Source of the DNA: an uncultured SAR116 cluster alpha proteobacterium
GTDB taxonomy: Bacteria > Pseudomonadota > Alphaproteobacteria > Puniceispirillales > Marisalimonadaceae
Assembly (NCBI GenBank): GCA_902622745.1
Contig: CACNQW010000002.1
Span: 1-64,000 of the forward strand
Length of the DNA stretch: 64,000 nucleotides
Reading direction: 5' to 3'
The notes below the pieces were generated by a model. The model was not told the DNA's origin. It saw only the letters and a list, made by a program, of their open reading frames with translations, and did no database searches. A program made the translations under genes and the position numbers. Every line of letters starts with the position of its first letter. Position 1 is the stretch's first letter. Below are positions 18,687 to 29,640 of this stretch, piece after piece.

Positions 18687-19578
18687 TCATCTAGAAATTC
18701 TGAGACAAAATGGAAAAAGTTTTTATTGGGCTGGTAAATTATTACCAAAAAAATATTTTGTTAGGTGCGCCGAATTATACTCTTTTTGTAGATTGTTGGA
18801 TGATATAGCTGATACCAACACAAAAGATGAAAATTTTATAAAGTTAAACTTCATTTTAGATTTAATTGAGAAAAATGATTATCAAAAATTAGAAGAAAAT
18901 AATGTTTATGTTCCTAGCTATTTGAAAAATTGTGAGTTAGCAAAAAGTAAAATTATAGATCTTATTCACGGCCTAATCTTTGATCAAAAATTGGTTAGAA
19001 TAAAAAGTGAAGAACAATTAATTTTATATTGTTATAGAGTTGCGGGCACTGTAGGTGTATTAATGTGTATTGCTCTTGAGTGTAAAGATAAAAATTCTTT
19101 TAACTTCGCAATTGATTTAGGTATAGCTATGCAGCTAACAAATATATTAAGAGATATTGAAGAAGATTCTAAACTTAATAGACGTTACTTACCTGGTAAA
19201 TTTATTAATGAATTAACTCCTAAGGAAATCTTAATTTTAACTAAAGATCATGATCATTCAAACCACTTAATTTTAAAAGATGCCATAAAAAAAATTTTAC
19301 TAATTTCTGACTTATATTATAGAAGTGGAAATAAAGGATTAGTTTTTTTAAATTTTAAATTTAGAATTGCTATTGGTATTGCTTCAAATATTTATAGAGA
19401 AATTGGGGTTAAATTAAAAAAAAATAAATTTATTTGGTATAAAGGAAGAATATACACAACAAATTTTGAAAAACTAAAACTTACATTAAAATCTTTAACA
19501 AATATATTTGTTTTTTTTAAATTTAAGTTTCCAAAACATGATCATACCTTGCACAAATACTTAAAAGAAATCTTATGA
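18679..19578 (+). CDS. crtB: Phytoene synthase CrtB
   Basis: CrtB condenses two geranylgeranyl diphosphates into phytoene. Two Asp-rich Mg-diphosphate motifs are present: DDIAD at 41-45 and NILRDIEED at 155-163, the latter followed by the family signature NRRYLP. Residues YSFCRLLDD and RVAGTVGVLM also match squalene/phytoene synthases. The length is 299 residues. It overlaps crtI by 8 bases upstream and crtY by 4 downstream, so translation of the three is probably coupled. Confidence 0.96.
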   Translation: MSNHLEILRQNGKSFYWAGKLLPKKYFVRCAELYSFCRLLDDIADTNTKDENFIKLNFILDLIEKNDYQKLEENNVYVPSYLKNCELAKSKIIDLIHGLIFDQKLVRIKSEEQLILYCYRVAGTVGVLMCIALECKDKNSFNFAIDLGIAMQLTNILRDIEEDSKLNRRYLPGKFINELTPKEILILTKDHDHSNHLILKDAIKKILLISDLYYRSGNKGLVFLNFKFRIAIGIASNIYREIGVKLKKNKFIWYKGRIYTTNFEKLKLTLKSLTNIFVFFKFKFPKHDHTLHKYLKEIL

Positions 19579-20669
19579 AAAAAAAAATTATCAATATTTT
19601 TGGTGGTGGTTGCGCAGGGTTTTCTTTCATAAGGAGATCACAAGAAGTTAAAGATGCGTCATTTAAATTTTATTTAGGGACTGAAAATGATGAAAAGGAT
19701 CATTATTGGGGTTTTTGGAGTAATAAATATTCTAATGATTTTGATAAAATTTGTCTTAAATGGAATAAATGGAAAATTATAAATTACAGGAATGAAAAAA
19801 CATTTTATTCAAAACAGCATCCTTATTGTTTAATTAATAAAAAAAAATGGATAAATTTTTGTAAGGACAAAATACATAATTCAAATGTAAAAATGATAAA
19901 AAAAAAGGTTGAATATAAAAATTCAAAATTTTTTGTTGATAAAAAACTTATTGAAGGAGATTATTTTTTTGATTGTAGGAATATAACCTTTAATAAAAAT
20001 ATCTTATTACAGCATTTTATAGGCTTAACTATTGAGACTAATGAAAATAAATTTGACCCATCTACTGTTATCCTTATGGATTTTAGATGTAATCAATCGC
20101 GAGGGTTACATTTTATCTATGTTATACCTTTTTCAAAGAAAAAAGCATTAATAGAATCTACTTTATTTTCAAAAAATGTTGAAGATAGAAAATTTTATTT
20201 AAGTGCTATTAATTCTTATTTAAAAGAAAATTTTAATACTAATTTTTTTAAAGTGCTTAAAGAAGAAAAAGGTATAATACCAATGCAATATATGAATTTT
20301 TCACTAGAAAATTCTGTTAGTATTGGAACGAGAGGTGGGGCAACAAAACCTTCTTCGGGTTACACTTTTATTTATATTCAACAGCAAATTAGTAACATTA
20401 TTTATCAATTAAATAATAACTTAAAAATTAATAATTTTATCCATACTAAATTTAGTCTGTTCATGGATAAAATTTTTATAAAAGCTCTGGAAAGAAACCC
20501 TAGGATTTTTCCAGATTTATTTTATAAAATGAATAGTAAATTATCTGGAGATGAAATGGCCTTATTCATGAATGGTAATCAAAGTTTGATGACTTGGTTA
20601 AAAATTATATATTCTTTACCAAAACTTTTATTTTTGGGTGCAATATGGCAGTATATTAAAAAAAATTGA
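19575..20669 (+). CDS. crtY: Lycopene beta-cyclase CrtY
   Basis: CrtY closes both ends of lycopene to give beta-carotene. The 364-residue protein starts with a dinucleotide-binding motif FGGGCAGFSF at 9-18. Further along are ILMDFRCNQSRGLHFIYVIP and ALIESTLFS, matching the family pattern for this flavoprotein, and GTRGGATKPSSGYTF, the conserved Gly-rich segment. It sits between crtB (4-base overlap) and blh (10-base gap), exactly where a lycopene cyclase is expected in retinal gene clusters. The sequence is divergent and very Lys/Asn rich because of base composition. Confidence 0.9.
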   Translation: MKKKIINIFGGGCAGFSFIRRSQEVKDASFKFYLGTENDEKDHYWGFWSNKYSNDFDKICLKWNKWKIINYRNEKTFYSKQHPYCLINKKKWINFCKDKIHNSNVKMIKKKVEYKNSKFFVDKKLIEGDYFFDCRNITFNKNILLQHFIGLTIETNENKFDPSTVILMDFRCNQSRGLHFIYVIPFSKKKALIESTLFSKNVEDRKFYLSAINSYLKENFNTNFFKVLKEEKGIIPMQYMNFSLENSVSIGTRGGATKPSSGYTFIYIQQQISNIIYQLNNNLKINNFIHTKFSLFMDKIFIKALERNPRIFPDLFYKMNSKLSGDEMALFMNGNQSLMTWLKIIYSLPKLLFLGAIWQYIKKN

Positions 20670-20679
20670 AAATTAATTA

Positions 20680-21489
20680 ATGTTTGATTTATTAGATTAT
20701 TTATCTTTGATTTTGATTTTTGTTTTTGGAGTCCCTCATGGTGCTTTTGATGCTTCAATAGCATTAACATTAGGTTATTATAAGAATTTAAAATCAAAAT
20801 TTTTTTTTATATTTTGTTATTCATTCTTAGCCTTAGCTATTGCACTGATATGGTATTTAATCCCTAATATTACTCTGATTATTTTCTTGTTTGTAAGTAT
20901 TATTCATTTTGGACTGGGTGATATAAGTTGGTCTAAAAGCTATAAATGTTGGTTATCAGCATATATAAATGGAGGAATTGTAATTTTTGGAATCAGTTTT
21001 TTTCATTTAAATGAAGTTAATTCAATTTACCAAATTCTTCTAAATAATCACAACACTGACGATCTTTGGTTAATTTTAAAATATGGCTTATACCTATGGT
21101 TAATATTATTGCCATTTCACTTTTATATAAATTTTGATGAAATTAAAAAAAATTACATTATTCGTATTTTTTTAATATCTATGATCATTTATACAACAAA
21201 TGCAATTTTTGCTTTTTCTTTTTACTTTTGTTTCATTCATAGTTTTAACCACATCAAAAGAATATTGCCATCATTAAGAAATAATTTGTCTAACAAAAAT
21301 ATTAGAAACATGTTTTTATTTTTTACACTTTTAACCTGGGTTTTAGGTTTTTTAATTTTAACATATTTAAATTTTAGTATTTCTCTAGATCACTCTATAA
21401 TTAAATTAACATTTATTGGTCTTGCTGCCTTAACCTTTCCTCATATGATATTAGTAGATCTTTATTTTAGACCATCTCTAAAAATTTAG
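20680..21489 (+). CDS. blh: Beta-carotene 15,15'-dioxygenase Blh (Brp/Blh family)
   Basis: Blh cleaves beta-carotene into two molecules of retinal, the proteorhodopsin chromophore. The 269-residue protein is a polytopic membrane protein with about seven hydrophobic segments. Conserved His-containing segments of the Brp/Blh family are visible: FGVPHGAFDASIAL at 16-29, IIHFGLGDISW, FCFIHSFNHIKRI and FPHMILVDLY; the histidines are expected to bind iron. It ends the cassette and converges with ubiA, overlapping its end by 23 bases. Confidence 0.93.
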   Translation: MFDLLDYLSLILIFVFGVPHGAFDASIALTLGYYKNLKSKFFFIFCYSFLALAIALIWYLIPNITLIIFLFVSIIHFGLGDISWSKSYKCWLSAYINGGIVIFGISFFHLNEVNSIYQILLNNHNTDDLWLILKYGLYLWLILLPFHFYINFDEIKKNYIIRIFLISMIIYTTNAIFAFSFYFCFIHSFNHIKRILPSLRNNLSNKNIRNMFLFFTLLTWVLGFLILTYLNFSISLDHSIIKLTFIGLAALTFPHMILVDLYFRPSLKI

Positions 21490-22375
21490 ATATTGATCCT
21501 AAAGTTAAAAATAACCCAGCAATCTTATTCGATTTAAATAGTTTTAATGCCTGATTTCTATTAATGGTTTTTGCCTTTTTAATTTGATATGTAAAGTGCA
21601 TAAACATAAAAAATAGACCTATATACCAACCAAAATGTATTTTTAAAATAACGCCTGCTATCAGAAAATTTAAGATAGAAATAATGTAGAAAAACATTAT
21701 AAATTTAACATAATAATCTTCAGTTGTGATTGCTGTATTTTTTATGTTGTAGACTTTATCTTCAAATTTATCTTGATAACCATATATAGTGTCATAACCT
21801 ACGATCCAAAAAACAGTTCCTAAATAAAGAAAAAAAATTCCAACATTAAATTCTGTATTAGTTGCAGCCCATGCTGTGGGAACTCCCCAACTAAAAGTTA
21901 TTCCTAATACAAATTGAGGCCATTTTGTTATTCTTTTTGCAAGTGGATATAATATAATTAATGGGAGAGAAGATAAAGCGATTAACCAAGTAAATTTGTT
22001 TAAGTTTAATAAGCACAATAAAGAAACTGTCAAAAGAATTATTAAAAATCCAAAGGCCTCTTTTGGAGATATTTCTCCACTTGCAATTGGCCTTAAACGA
22101 GTTCTAGAAATTTTTCTGTCAATATCCCTGTCCCATAGATCGTTAATTATACAGCCAGCTGCTCTCATTGAAAAAGCACCGATTATAAATATTAAATACA
22201 TTTCAAATAATTTAGTTATTGAATTTAAAAAAATTGGAATTGTCCAAAGGCACGGAAGTAATAATAGCCAACTTCCTATTGGTCTATCGAACCTACCTAA
22301 CCTAATCCATTTATGTGTTGTTTTTGGTAATTTATCCCACCAACCATTTTCAGGCATGTCTGTTTTTATTTTCAT
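21467..22375 (-). CDS. ubiA: 4-hydroxybenzoate polyprenyltransferase UbiA
   Basis: UbiA prenylates 4-hydroxybenzoate in ubiquinone synthesis at the inner membrane. The first Asp-rich motif, NDLWDRDIDRKISRTRLRP, and the second region around YDTIYGYQDKFED are clear, with YPLAKRITKWPQ between them and about eight membrane helices. I chose the ATG at 22375, which begins MKIKTDMPENGWW; the open frame continues upstream to 22501. That extension would be a hydrophobic stretch not seen in the family and would overlap the divergent rsmE gene. The protein is then about 302 residues, the normal size. Confidence 0.92.
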   Translation of the reverse strand: MKIKTDMPENGWWDKLPKTTHKWIRLGRFDRPIGSWLLLLPCLWTIPIFLNSITKLFEMYLIFIIGAFSMRAAGCIINDLWDRDIDRKISRTRLRPIASGEISPKEAFGFLIILLTVSLLCLLNLNKFTWLIALSSLPLIILYPLAKRITKWPQFVLGITFSWGVPTAWAATNTEFNVGIFFLYLGTVFWIVGYDTIYGYQDKFEDKVYNIKNTAITTEDYYVKFIMFFYIISILNFLIAGVILKIHFGWYIGLFFMFMHFTYQIKKAKTINRNQALKLFKSNKIAGLFLTLGSISKFLEMV

Positions 22376-22455
22376 ATTTGATAGTAAATATATGTATAAA
22401 TTATTGTTATTATATATGATAAATAAAAATAACAATGAAAACAAAATTAAATAAA

Positions 22456-23181
22456 ATGATAAGATTATATTGTAGTCAAAAACTCTCTTTAAATAAGACA
22501 ATTGTATTAGGCAAAAATGATACTCATTACTTGAAAAATGTAATGCGATGCAAAGAAAATGATCAAATTAATTTATTTAATGAAAACGATAAGGAGTTTT
22601 TTTCTAAAATAATAAAAATACAAAAAGATGAAATAACCTTAAACATTTTTGAACCCTCAAAAAATACTGAAATTCTTAATGATATTTTTCTTATTTTTTC
22701 ATTAGTAAAAAAAAATAAAATTGATTTTATTGTTCAAAAAGCAACAGAATTAGGTGTTAAGAAGATTTTTCCAGTTTTAACTGAAAGATCATCTATCAGA
22801 GATATTAATATAAATAGAATGCATGCTATTGCTAGAGAAGCTAGCGAACAGTCAAATAGAATTTCAATTCCAGAAATTATTGATTTACAGACAATACAGG
22901 CGTTATTGCAAAAATGGGATAAAAATAGAAGTATTTTATATGCAGATGAAATTTTAAAAATTAATAAAAATTTAACTATCCTAAATAAAAAAAATTTTGT
23001 TAAATCATCTTTATTAATTGGACCTGAAGGTGGGTTTTCTGTGGAAGAGAATGAGATGTTAAAAACTTTTAAATTTGTTTTTCCTGTAAGTTTAGGCAAA
23101 ACCATTTTAAGATCTGATACTGCAGCAATAGTTGGACTATCTTATTTAAATATAATTAACTCAAGTTATAAGATAAATTAA
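22456..23181 (+). CDS. rsmE: 16S rRNA (uracil1498-N3)-methyltransferase RsmE
   Basis: RsmE methylates U1498 of 16S rRNA. It is a SPOUT-class enzyme, with the knot-region motifs KATELGVKKIFPVLTERS, LIGPEGGFSVEENEM and LGKTILRSDTAAIVGL near the C terminus. The start used here gives the usual N terminus MIRLYCS; an in-frame ATG at 22435 would add seven residues. The order ubiA-rsmE-gshA is common in alphaproteobacteria, although here ubiA is divergent. Confidence 0.93.
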   Translation: MIRLYCSQKLSLNKTIVLGKNDTHYLKNVMRCKENDQINLFNENDKEFFSKIIKIQKDEITLNIFEPSKNTEILNDIFLIFSLVKKNKIDFIVQKATELGVKKIFPVLTERSSIRDININRMHAIAREASEQSNRISIPEIIDLQTIQALLQKWDKNRSILYADEILKINKNLTILNKKNFVKSSLLIGPEGGFSVEENEMLKTFKFVFPVSLGKTILRSDTAAIVGLSYLNIINSSYKIN

Positions 23182-23202
23182 TGAATTATAAGAGACTTAG
23201 TG

Positions 23203-24555
23203 ATGGACAATAAACAAACATTAAATCTTGATAAAATTTTCCAGTGGTTCAAAGAAGGTGAAAAGAAAAGAGATGAGTGGCTTATTGGAACTGAACATGA
23301 AAAATTTTTATTTAAAAAAAATGACTTTAAAAGATTGGGTTATGAAGATTTAAATGGAATAAACACTATTCTAAGCAAAATTGCAGAAGAAGAAGATTGG
23401 GAGAAAATTAATGAAGGTAACAATTTAATTGGATTGAAACATAAATCAGGTTCTTCTATATCTCTTGAACCTGGAGGGCAATTTGAATTATCTGGTGCAC
23501 CTTTAAGAAACTTACACATGACATGTAATGAAGCGGGTTTGCATCTGAATTTGATGAGAAAAATTTCTAACGAGTTGGATTTTGTGATGCTTGGATTGGG
23601 ATTTGATCCTATTTCGAAAAGAGATCAAATAAATTGGATGCCAAAAAACAGATATGAAATTATGAAAAATCATATGCCAAAAGTTGGAAACCTTGGAATA
23701 GACATGATGATAAGAACTTGTACCATACAGGTTAATTTAGATTATTCAGATGAAATGGATATGGTTAAAAAATTTAAAACTTCTTTGGCATTGCAACCTA
23801 TTGCAACTGCTTTATTTTCAAACTCTCCATTTATTGAAGGTAAAATCAGTAACTATTCATCTTTGAGGGCTTACACTTGGACAGATACAGATAGTAAAAG
23901 ATCTGGTTTTCCTGATATTGTTTTTAGTAAAGATTTTGGATATGAAGCTTGGACAGAATATCTTTTATCTGTACCAATGTATTTTGTTTATGACAAAGGC
24001 ACATATCATAATGCTGCTGGAAAATCATTTGCAAAATTTTTGAATGGAAAATTAGATGGGTTTGAAGGTAAATTTCCTACAATGTCAGATTGGGAAGATC
24101 ATGTGACTGTTGCTTTCCCTGAGGTTAGATTAAAACAATACTTAGAGATGAGAGGTGCGGATGGAGGACCATGGAATAGAATTTGTGCGTTACCTGCTTT
24201 TTGGGTAGGGCTTTTATATGATGAAAAAAGTTTAGATGAAGCGTTCCATGTTGCAAAAAAATTTATGAATGTACCCTTGTTAGAAGAAAGTAGAATCTCT
24301 GCTGCCAAATTTGGATTAGATGGGATTATAGGTTCATCTAAAATAATTAATGTAGCTAAAGATCTTTTGAATATCTCTTATGAAGGTCTTAAGAGAAGAA
24401 ATTTTAAAGATAGAAATGGGGTGAGTGAAACACAATTTTTAGACCCATTATTAAATATGTTAGAAAATCAAGAAACATCGGCCGATGAGTTGTTAAGAAA
24501 ATTTAATGGTGTTTGGGAAAAAGATATTAGTAAAATTTTTACAATTAATAACTAA
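23203..24555 (+). CDS. gshA: Glutamate-cysteine ligase GshA (plant/alphaproteobacterial type)
   Basis: This enzyme makes gamma-glutamylcysteine, the first step of glutathione synthesis. Signatures include LIGTEHEKFLF, SISLEPGGQFELSGAPL, RTCTIQVNLDYSDEMD and DGGPWNRICALPAFWVGLL, which place it in the class shared by plants and alphaproteobacteria rather than the E. coli class. The length is about 450 residues. A GTG at 23200 directly precedes the ATG and either may be used. Its end overlaps the end of tldD by 4 bases on the opposite strand. Confidence 0.93.
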   Translation: MDNKQTLNLDKIFQWFKEGEKKRDEWLIGTEHEKFLFKKNDFKRLGYEDLNGINTILSKIAEEEDWEKINEGNNLIGLKHKSGSSISLEPGGQFELSGAPLRNLHMTCNEAGLHLNLMRKISNELDFVMLGLGFDPISKRDQINWMPKNRYEIMKNHMPKVGNLGIDMMIRTCTIQVNLDYSDEMDMVKKFKTSLALQPIATALFSNSPFIEGKISNYSSLRAYTWTDTDSKRSGFPDIVFSKDFGYEAWTEYLLSVPMYFVYDKGTYHNAAGKSFAKFLNGKLDGFEGKFPTMSDWEDHVTVAFPEVRLKQYLEMRGADGGPWNRICALPAFWVGLLYDEKSLDEAFHVAKKFMNVPLLEESRISAAKFGLDGIIGSSKIINVAKDLLNISYEGLKRRNFKDRNGVSETQFLDPLLNMLENQETSADELLRKFNGVWEKDISKIFTINN

Positions 24556-26012
24556 ATATTTGTTCCACCAATAGTAATGCCGTCCATCAATAATGTAGGT
24601 TGTCCAACACCCACAGGTACACCTTGACCATCTTTTCCACAAGTGCCAATACCTTCATCAAGTTTAAGATCGTTTCCGACCATTTTAATCTTGTGCATTG
24701 CATTTGCTCCATTACCAATCAAAGTAGCTCCTTTTATTGGATACTTAATTTTACCATTTTCAATCATATAAGCTTCTGATGAAGAAAAAACAAAGTCTCC
24801 GCTAGTAATGTCAACTTGACCTCCTCCAAAATTCACAGCATAGATACCCTTATCTACACTTTCTATGATTTCTTTTGAAGAGAAAGAACCATTATCTAGG
24901 TAAGTATTTGTCATCCTTGGCATAGGGCAATGAGCAAAAGATTGTCTTCTTCCATTACCGGTGGGTTCAACATTCATTAAATAAGCGTTTTGAGTGTCTT
25001 GCATATATTTTACAAGTATTCCATCTTCAATTAGTAAGTTTTTTTGTGAAGGTACTCCTTCATCATCAATTGTTAATGAACCTCTTCTATTAATAATTGT
25101 TCCATCATCAAATACGTTTACACCTTTAGAGGCAACTCTCTCTCCAATTTTATTTGAATACAGTGATGTACCTTTTCTATTGAAATCACCTTCTAATCCA
25201 TGCCCAACTGCTTCATGTAACATAACTCCTGGCCAACCATGACCTAGAACAACAGGTAACTCGCCTGCTGGAGCAGGTTTGGCATCCAAATTTAAAACAG
25301 CTAACCTTAATGCCTCTTTAACTTTTCTTTTCCAGTTTTTTTCGTCAATCCATTCATCATATAAAGATCTCCCCCCGTAGCCAGAAGACCCAGAAGATTT
25401 TTTATCATTTGATTCAACAACAATTTGAACATTCAATCTTACTAAAGGTCTTAAATCAGCATGATTTTCACAATCTTTTTTTAATATTTGAATATGTGAA
25501 TAACTTCCTGTTAGTGAGATTGACACTTGAATAACTCTATTATCTAATTTTCTTGCAAAATTATTTATCTTTTCTAAAAGCATAATTTTTTTTGAAAATT
25601 CTAAGTTTGTCAGTGGATTTTTAGAAATATATAGTGGTTTAATGTTCTGATTTTTTTTATAAACTGTATCATCCTTATTTTTTGAGTTAATAATTGAATT
25701 AACTGTTTTTGAAGCATTAATTATATTTTCATAAGAAATATTATCTGAACATGAGAAGGCTACGGTATCGTCTTTAATAGATCTAAAACCAAAACCTTGA
25801 GATGAACTTTGTGATATATTTTGTATTCTTGAATCTGTAAAATAAAGTGTTTCAAAATCTGTATTTTCAAAATAAAGTTCACCACCATTACAATTATTTA
25901 ATGTACTATTAACAACGTCGAAAGTCTTATTTTTAGAGATGTCATTATCTTCAAAAAATAATTTATCAGTTGATTTTATTGTATCTTGTTCAGACATAAT
26001 TTCTAAATTCAT
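24552..26012 (-). CDS. tldD: TldD, catalytic subunit of the TldD/TldE metalloprotease
   Basis: TldD carries the zinc site of the TldD/TldE protease. The motif LHEAVGHGLEGD begins with His266-Glu267 and has the second His at 271 (HExxxH), and GTCGKDGQGVPVGVGQPTLL plus INGITIGG-like DGITIGGTN close the protein. The length is 486 residues. The partner tldE (pmbA) is 10 kb to the left. The ATG used gives MNLEIMSEQD; the second Met, at 25997, may be the real start. It diverges from coxB across 106 bases, and tldD next to the cox operon is a familiar alphaproteobacterial order. Confidence 0.95.
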   Translation of the reverse strand: MNLEIMSEQDTIKSTDKLFFEDNDISKNKTFDVVNSTLNNCNGGELYFENTDFETLYFTDSRIQNISQSSSQGFGFRSIKDDTVAFSCSDNISYENIINASKTVNSIINSKNKDDTVYKKNQNIKPLYISKNPLTNLEFSKKIMLLEKINNFARKLDNRVIQVSISLTGSYSHIQILKKDCENHADLRPLVRLNVQIVVESNDKKSSGSSGYGGRSLYDEWIDEKNWKRKVKEALRLAVLNLDAKPAPAGELPVVLGHGWPGVMLHEAVGHGLEGDFNRKGTSLYSNKIGERVASKGVNVFDDGTIINRRGSLTIDDEGVPSQKNLLIEDGILVKYMQDTQNAYLMNVEPTGNGRRQSFAHCPMPRMTNTYLDNGSFSSKEIIESVDKGIYAVNFGGGQVDITSGDFVFSSSEAYMIENGKIKYPIKGATLIGNGANAMHKIKMVGNDLKLDEGIGTCGKDGQGVPVGVGQPTLLMDGITIGGTNI

Positions 26013-26118
26013 TTTGTTTGTATTATATTTTAATTATTAATTAAAAAAAAAAAACATTTTTACTAGAAATTTTATTTAAAAAGTTTAAATAATTAGTATA
26101 AATAAAAAGAATTCGAAT

Positions 26119-28559
<2,441 letters not shown>

Positions 28560-28579
28560 TTAAATTTAGTGGTATTCAA

Positions 28580-29500
28580 TTGACAACTATATTACAAAAT
28601 GATGGAGAAATTTTAGATAATAACATTTCTTCAATAAGTGATTTCTTCCAATTGATGAAACCTAGAGTTATGTCTTTAGTAATTTTTACTGCATTAATAG
28701 GTTACTTCTGTGGAGTGTTTTCAACAGAAACTATCTTAAATCCTTATTTATCTATGATAGGTATTTTAGCAATTGCTTTGGGTGCAGGTTCATCTGGAGT
28801 CCTTAATCAATGGTATGACAGGGACGTCGATTCAATGATGGAAAGAACCAAAAACCGTCCTATTCCAAGAGGAAAAATTGAACCATCAGATGCGTTAGCA
28901 TTTGGCTTGATTGGAAGTATTTTGTCAATTGTAATATTAGGTCTATGTATAAATTGGCTAGCTGGATTTTTACTTTTTTTTACTATAATTTTTTATGCGG
29001 TTTTTTACACTATATTTTTAAAAAGATATTCTTATCAAAATATTGTTATTGGTGGTGCTTCTGGTGCCTTTCCACCTGTAATTGGATATGTGTGTTCAAC
29101 GGGTTCTTTTGGTATAGAGGCATTAATTTTATTTGGAATCATATTTTTATGGACACCACCACATTTTTGGGCATTAGCTCTAAAAACTAAGGTAGAATAC
29201 AAATTAGTTAATATTCCAATGTTACCAAATATCAAAGGTGATAAATCCACTAAGTGGCATATTTTTTTATATACTTTAATACTTGTTATATTTTCAACAT
29301 TGCCTTATTTTTTTGAATTTAATTCAATTTTTTATCTTGCCTTTAGTTTATCTCTTGGGTTCAAATTTATATTTGAAGCATATAATTTATTGAAAATTAA
29401 AAATTATGATGAAAGAAAAGTTTTTAACTTTTCAATAATATACTTATTTTTAATCTTTTCGTTAATACTTATAGATAAAATTCTTGTAAGGCTTATTTAA
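28580..29500 (+). CDS. ctaB: Protoheme IX farnesyltransferase (heme O synthase)
   Basis: CtaB adds a farnesyl tail to heme b, the first step to heme a for the oxidase. It is a UbiA-superfamily membrane protein with about nine helices. The first Asp motif is NQWYDRDVDSMMERTKNRP, and FLWTPPHFWALALKTKVEY is characteristic of heme O synthases. The best start is a TTG at 28580, since the segment DFFQLMKPRVMSLVIFTALIG needs upstream residues; the next ATG would cut into it. The length is 306 residues. It ends in a TAATG overlap with the next small gene. Confidence 0.93.
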   Translation: MTTILQNDGEILDNNISSISDFFQLMKPRVMSLVIFTALIGYFCGVFSTETILNPYLSMIGILAIALGAGSSGVLNQWYDRDVDSMMERTKNRPIPRGKIEPSDALAFGLIGSILSIVILGLCINWLAGFLLFFTIIFYAVFYTIFLKRYSYQNIVIGGASGAFPPVIGYVCSTGSFGIEALILFGIIFLWTPPHFWALALKTKVEYKLVNIPMLPNIKGDKSTKWHIFLYTLILVIFSTLPYFFEFNSIFYLAFSLSLGFKFIFEAYNLLKIKNYDERKVFNFSIIYLFLIFSLILIDKILVRLI

Positions 29501-29640
29501 TGAACGATTTTAAAACACCTAATTTCATTGAAAAATTTTATAAAGACAGAAAATCAAAAAACAACGCTATTTTACTTTTAATTATTTTTTTTGTCATTCT
29601 GTTTTTTTTTATAACAATACTTAGAATGAATATTACCTAA
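29500..29640 (+). CDS. Small membrane protein of the cox operon (CoxF-like)
   Basis: A 46-residue open reading frame fills exactly the gap between ctaB and ctaG: its ATG overlaps the ctaB stop by one base and its TAA abuts the ctaG ATG. It encodes a polar, Lys-rich N terminus followed by one hydrophobic helix (about residues 23-41, running from AILLLIIFFV to FFFITIL). In many alphaproteobacteria a similar short single-helix protein, sometimes called CoxF, sits at this spot. The function is unknown. The exact fit between neighbours and the membrane helix make it a real gene in my view. Confidence 0.72.
   Translation: MNDFKTPNFIEKFYKDRKSKNNAILLLIIFFVILFFFITILRMNIT

Noticed and set aside
16371..21489. 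Assignment to SAR11 from the presence of proteorhodopsin
   Set aside because: Proteorhodopsin is widely transferred, and in the SAR11 genome I remember it is next to a ferredoxin gene, unlike here; composition alone cannot fix the order.
21996..22454. 152-codon open frame antisense to ubiA
   Set aside because: It lies inside the well-supported ubiA gene, has no recognisable motif, and long antisense frames are expected from Leu/Ile/Lys-rich genes of this composition.
22376..22501. N-terminal extension of ubiA upstream of the ATG at 22375
   Set aside because: It would add an atypical hydrophobic stretch and overlap the divergent rsmE start; the internal ATG gives the normal protein size.
22734..23105. 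123-codon open frame antisense to rsmE
   Set aside because: The rsmE frame carries all family motifs; the antisense product shows no domain or start signal.
12962..26012. TldD/TldE as part of a peptide-antibiotic or toxin-antitoxin system
   Set aside because: Both genes sit in conserved core neighbourhoods and no precursor peptide, exporter or toxin gene is next to them; a housekeeping role is simpler.
26043..26054. A12-like run as a phase-variable tract
   Set aside because: It is in a non-coding gap of an AT-rich genome, not within a gene start or promoter box, so length change would have no evident effect.
26013..26118. Promoter for the cox operon near TATAAA at 26097-26102
   Set aside because: No acceptable -35 box at the right distance; in sequence this AT-rich such a -10 match is not informative.
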